64,000 bases of DNA from Pseudomonadota bacterium (GTDB lineage: Bacteria; Pseudomonadota; Alphaproteobacteria; Sphingomonadales; Sphingomonadaceae), in the NCBI GenBank assembly GCA_023400405.1, contig JAEXFD010000005.1:137664-201663 (forward strand). The letters are read 5' to 3'. The translations under genes were made by a program, and so were the position numbers. Position 1 is the first letter of the stretch; the number at the start of each line of letters is the position of its first letter. Of the stretch, positions 60,930 to 64,000 are shown piece after piece. The notes under the pieces are model-generated. The model had not been told where the DNA came from. It searched no databases and saw nothing but the letters and a program-made list of their open reading frames with translations.

Positions 60930-61814
60930 TCAAATCGTCCCGGAGAACGTATCGCAGCTATTGGGATCGCCGGTCTCCAGCCCCTTCCGCAGCCACGCGA
61001 CGCGCTGGGCCGAGGTGCCGTGGGTGAAGGTCTCGGGCACCACCTGCCCTTGGGCCTCCTTCTGCAGCGTATCGTCCCCGATCGCGTTCGCCGCGGTCAT
61101 GCCTTCTTCCATGTCGCCGGGCTCGAGCCGGCTGCGGTTGCGCGCCGCCCAGACGCCGGCATAGCAATCCGCCTGGAGTTCGAGCCGCACCGACAGGGCA
61201 TTGCCCTCAGCCTTGCTGCCCTGCGCCTGCATCTGCGAGACCTTGTCCGACGTGCCGAGCAGGTCCTGGACGTGATGCCCCATCTCGTGCGCCACCACAT
61301 AGTCGCGCGCAAAGTCGCCCTTGGCGCCGAAGCGCTGTTCGAGCTCCTGGAAGAAGCTGGTGTCGAGATAGACGCTGTCGTCCGACGGGCAGTAAAAGGG
61401 CCCGACCGCGGAAGACGCATTGCCGCAGCCCGACTGCACGCTGCGCTGGTAGAATTTGATATAGGCGGGCTCATAGGTCTTGCCCTCGGAGCGGAAGATT
61501 CCCGCCCAGGTATCGTCGGCCAGCCGCATCACGCGGCATGCCTCGAGCCGCAGCGGATCGGCCTCGCAAACCTGGCGACCGCTCTGCCCCGCGGTGCCCG
61601 ATTGGCCGCCGCTACCGCCGCCGACCAATCCGCCGCCGCCGCTCATCGCGAAATAGGCGATCGCGATCAGCCCGATGATGACGATGCTGCCGCACCCCAT
61701 CCGCCGGCCGAGGAACAGCGGCAGCAGCCCGAGCAGGGGAAAGCCGCCGCCCCCGCCCCCGCCGACTCCAAGGTCGCGCGCATTGTCGGTGGGATCGATG
61801 TCGTCGAGCCGCAT
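60930..61814 (-). CDS. YpfJ-family neutral zinc metallopeptidase
   Basis: The 294-aa protein has a short cytoplasmic N-terminus with a glycine run and one transmembrane helix (GCGSIVIIGLIAIAYFAMSG). A periplasmic domain carries the zinc motif VVAHEMGHHVQDLLG, plus AVGPFYCPSDDSVYLDTSFF and the C-terminal GTSAQRVAWLRKGLETGDP. It matches the YpfJ family of putative neutral zinc peptidases. The substrate is unknown. It is divergent from the patatin gene. Confidence 0.93.
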   Translation of the reverse strand: MRLDDIDPTDNARDLGVGGGGGGGFPLLGLLPLFLGRRMGCGSIVIIGLIAIAYFAMSGGGGLVGGGSGGQSGTAGQSGRQVCEADPLRLEACRVMRLADDTWAGIFRSEGKTYEPAYIKFYQRSVQSGCGNASSAVGPFYCPSDDSVYLDTSFFQELEQRFGAKGDFARDYVVAHEMGHHVQDLLGTSDKVSQMQAQGSKAEGNALSVRLELQADCYAGVWAARNRSRLEPGDMEEGMTAANAIGDDTLQKEAQGQVVPETFTHGTSAQRVAWLRKGLETGDPNSCDTFSGTI

Positions 61815-61900
61815 GGCATTCCCCGTCGTTGGTCTTTCGCAACAATGCCCGAAGCGCGAAGCCGTTGCACGCGTCGCGTCGATGCGCCACAGCGGCGGCC

Positions 61901-63040
61901 ATGGCAGACGCCGACTCTCGCCCCCGCCGCCACGCCCCCGGGCTTCCGTTGCCCGACACGGTGGCGCTGGTGCTTCAGGGCGGCGGCGCGCTCGGCGCCT
62001 ATCAGGCCGGGGTGATCGAGGAACTCGGCAGCGCGGGCATCGAAGTCGATTGGGTCGCCGGCATTTCGATCGGCGCGGTCAATGCCGCGCTGTTCGCCGG
62101 CAATCCCCCCGAACGCCGCCTGCCCGCGATCAAAGCCTTTTGGGACCAGGCGACCTCCGCCCTGCCCGATTTCTCATTGCCCCTCAGCGATAGCGCGCGC
62201 GAATGGAGCCATGAATGGGCGGCGGGCATGGTCATGCTCGGCGGCGTGCCCGGCTTCTTCGCGCCGCGGATGCTGTCCCCCGGCTTCGCCGCGCCCGGCA
62301 CACCCGAGGCGCTGAGCTTCTACGATACCAGCCCGCTCCGCGCGACGCTCGACCGGCTGATCGACTGGGAGCTGCTCAATCAAGGCCCGGTCCGCCTCTC
62401 GGTCGGCGCGGTCGATGTGCAGAGCGGCAATTTCCGCTATTTCGACACGCGCGACGAACGGCTCGATGCGCGCCACATCATGGCCTCGGGCGCGCTGCCG
62501 CCCGGCCTGCCCCCGGTCGAGATCGACGGGCGCTGGTATTGGGACGGCGGCCTCGTCTCGAATACCCCGCTCACCCACATCCTCGATCGGCAGGACGCCG
62601 CGACCTTGATCTTCCAGGTCGATCTCTTCCCGGCCGCCGACGAGCTGCCGCGCACCATCACCGACGTGATCGCGCGCGAAAAGGAAATCCGCTTCTCCAG
62701 CCGCACCCGTACCGTCTCGGACGAGCGGATGCGCCTCAGGCAGGAGCGGCAGATGGTCTGCCGCCTGCTCGACAAGCTGCCGCCCGAATTGGCCGAAGAC
62801 CCAGACGTCCAGGCGCTCCGCGCCCGCGTCTCCGAATATCCGGTCAGCCTCGTTCAGCTGATCTACCGCGCCAATGCCTGGGAAGGCGGCGCGCGCGACT
62901 TCGAATTCTCGGCGCGCTCGATGCACGAACATTGGGAAGCCGGCCGCGCCGCGGTCGCCGAGACCATGGCCAATGCCCGGATCGTCGCCGAGAACATCCT
63001 CGACGGCAACACCGCCGCCTTCGACCTGACGCATCGATGA
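61901..63040 (+). CDS. Patatin-like phospholipase family protein
   Basis: The 379-aa protein has the patatin catalytic set: oxyanion GGGALGAYQAG, nucleophile S56 in AGISIGAVNAA and Asp D215 in YWDGGLVSNTPL. The C-terminal part fits DUF3734. Patatins hydrolyse acyl esters of lipids, and some are polyhydroxyalkanoate depolymerases. I use the ATG at 61901; the frame stays open to 61829. bdhA follows on the same strand, which suggests a role in polyhydroxybutyrate or lipid turnover (inference). Confidence 0.9.
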   Translation: MADADSRPRRHAPGLPLPDTVALVLQGGGALGAYQAGVIEELGSAGIEVDWVAGISIGAVNAALFAGNPPERRLPAIKAFWDQATSALPDFSLPLSDSAREWSHEWAAGMVMLGGVPGFFAPRMLSPGFAAPGTPEALSFYDTSPLRATLDRLIDWELLNQGPVRLSVGAVDVQSGNFRYFDTRDERLDARHIMASGALPPGLPPVEIDGRWYWDGGLVSNTPLTHILDRQDAATLIFQVDLFPAADELPRTITDVIAREKEIRFSSRTRTVSDERMRLRQERQMVCRLLDKLPPELAEDPDVQALRARVSEYPVSLVQLIYRANAWEGGARDFEFSARSMHEHWEAGRAAVAETMANARIVAENILDGNTAAFDLTHR

Positions 63041-63045
63041 TTTTG

Positions 63046-63142
63046 GTCACCCTCACCCTTCCGGCGCTTCGCGCCTCCCTCCCTCTCCCAGCGGGAGAGG
63101 GAAGGGGCCCGCCGCCGCAGGCGGTGGGAAGGGTGAGGGTGA
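63046..63142. repeat. 97-bp palindromic element between patatin and bdhA
   Basis: A central hairpin CCCTCTCCC-AGC-GGGAGAGGG (63081-63101) is flanked by outer inverted arms TCACCCTCACCCTTCC and GGAAGGGTGAGGGTGA. Here the tails point outward, the reverse of 60784-60920. It sits 33 bp before the bdhA start and might affect bdhA expression. Confidence 0.7.
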
Positions 63143-63174
63143 TCCGCCAAGCCGTTCGCTAAGGGAGTATCTTC

Positions 63175-63960
63175 ATGTTCCTCAAGGGCAAGTCCGCCAT
63201 CGTCACCGGCTCCACTTCCGGCATCGGCCTGGCATATGCCAAGGCGCTGGCCGCCGAGGGCGCGAGCGTGGTGATCAACGGCTTCGGCGATGCCGCCGCG
63301 ATCGAGAAGGAGCGCGCCGCGCTCGAGGCGACGAGCGGCGCCAGGGCGCTTTACGACGCCGCCGACATGACCAAGCCCGATCAGATCGCGGCGATGGTCG
63401 AACGCTGCCATGCCGAATTGGGCGGGCCGGACATCATCGTCAACAATGCCGGCATCCAGCATGTCTCCCCGATCCAGGATTTCCCGGTGGAGAAGTACGA
63501 CGCGATCATCGCGATCAACCTGTCCTCCGCCTGGCACATGATGCGCGCCGCGGTGCCGCACATGAAGGCGGCGAAATGGGGCCGGATCATCTCCACCGCC
63601 TCGGCGCACAGCCTCGTCGCGAGCCCCAACAAATCGGCCTATGTCATGGCCAAGCACGGCCTGGCCGGCCTCACCAAGACGGTCGCACTCGAAGTCGCCA
63701 CCGATGGCATCACCGTCAATTGCGTCTCCCCCGGCTATGTCTGGACCCCGCTGGTCGAGAACCAGATTCCGGACACGATGAAGACGCGCAACCTGACCCG
63801 CGATCAGGTGATCAACGACGTGCTGCTCGATGCCCAGCCGACCAAGCAGTTCGTCCAGCCGGAACAGGTCGCCGCGCTCGTGCTTTTCCTCTGCCGCGAC
63901 GAGGCGGCGCAGATCACCGGCGCGAATTATTCGATCGACGGCGGCTGGACCGCGGCCTAG
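63175..63960 (+). CDS. 3-hydroxybutyrate dehydrogenase
   Basis: The 261-aa protein is an SDR enzyme with TGSTSGIGLAYA (NAD binding), NNAG, and the catalytic S143, Y156 and K160 (STASAHSLVASPNKSAYVMA, then K). The VNCVSPGYVWTPLVENQIPD and SIDGGWTAA segments are typical of bacterial 3-hydroxybutyrate dehydrogenase. It oxidises 3-hydroxybutyrate to acetoacetate, a step in polyhydroxybutyrate use. GGGAG precedes the ATG. 63961-64000 shows no gene start. Confidence 0.93.
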   Translation: MFLKGKSAIVTGSTSGIGLAYAKALAAEGASVVINGFGDAAAIEKERAALEATSGARALYDAADMTKPDQIAAMVERCHAELGGPDIIVNNAGIQHVSPIQDFPVEKYDAIIAINLSSAWHMMRAAVPHMKAAKWGRIISTASAHSLVASPNKSAYVMAKHGLAGLTKTVALEVATDGITVNCVSPGYVWTPLVENQIPDTMKTRNLTRDQVINDVLLDAQPTKQFVQPEQVAALVLFLCRDEAAQITGANYSIDGGWTAA

Positions 63961-64000
63961 TCGAGGGGCGGCACCGGCCCGCTCCCCCACCCGGCCACCC

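Overview
The window is a high-GC (roughly two-thirds GC by eye), densely packed bacterial chromosome segment. Gene content points to an alphaproteobacterium of the Sphingomonadaceae, most likely Sphingomonas or a close relative: yqeY-dnaG beside carAB, a PopZ-family gene next to a peptidase and valS, a lipoyl-bearing PdhB, TrmFO, a class II DAHP synthase, and abundant short GC-rich palindromes. No plasmid, prophage, integrase, IS transposase or CRISPR array was seen. Genus assignment is inference; no database was searched.

Layout: 1-1482 dnaG (cut by the window edge), a DUF559 endonuclease-like gene and yqeY, all leftward. 1610-7989 carA, a second DUF559 cassette, carB, greA and a rhomboid protease. 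8109-9917 leftward small proteins (DUF4170, then a four-gene membrane/stress-type cluster). 10034-14544 eno, a FtsB-like gene and pdhA-pdhB. 14567-17807 a leftward TadE/TadG operon. 17897-21532 a squalene-synthase-like protein, an EF-hand protein, trmFO, a YhhN protein and a DUF488 protein. 21539-28682 leftward MASE1/PAS histidine kinase, an XRE-DAHP synthase fusion, a 2-hydroxyacid dehydrogenase, cysS, two small orphans, then tRNA-Cys. 29061-41334 rightward pcm-like, tolC-like, popZ, S9 peptidase, a putative zeta-type toxin-antitoxin pair, valS, MATE, hemB and two GNATs. 41505-49736 fused MFS/spermidine synthase, a lipoprotein, tRNA-Arg and a partial arginine succinyltransferase operon. 49872-55574 korA, hisE, hinT, MgtC, SMR and APC transporters. 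55642-60747 small secreted proteins, a glyoxalase I/II operon, a TPR protein and a hydrolase. 60930-63960 YpfJ metallopeptidase, a patatin and 3-hydroxybutyrate dehydrogenase.

The most unusual structure is a family of hairpin-ended elements. Two cassettes of 472 and 477 bp (539-1010 and 2793-3269) each consist of one DUF559 gene bracketed by inverted copies of a GC-rich hairpin, inserted between conserved core genes (yqeY|dnaG and carA|carB). Two elements of about 100 bp with the same kind of ends but no gene lie at 36953-37052, in frame inside valS, and at 59154-59255. Together they look like gene-carrying and gene-less forms of one mobile or semi-mobile element in which a Vsr-like nuclease replaces a transposase. 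That model is inference.

Two regulatory arrangements also stand out. The class II DAHP synthase ORF carries an N-terminal XRE helix-turn-helix and is preceded by two matching dyads with 5-bp spacers, suggesting an autoregulated or bifunctional enzyme. The DUF4170 gene has its Shine-Dalgarno sequence buried in a perfect 9-bp hairpin next to the AUG.
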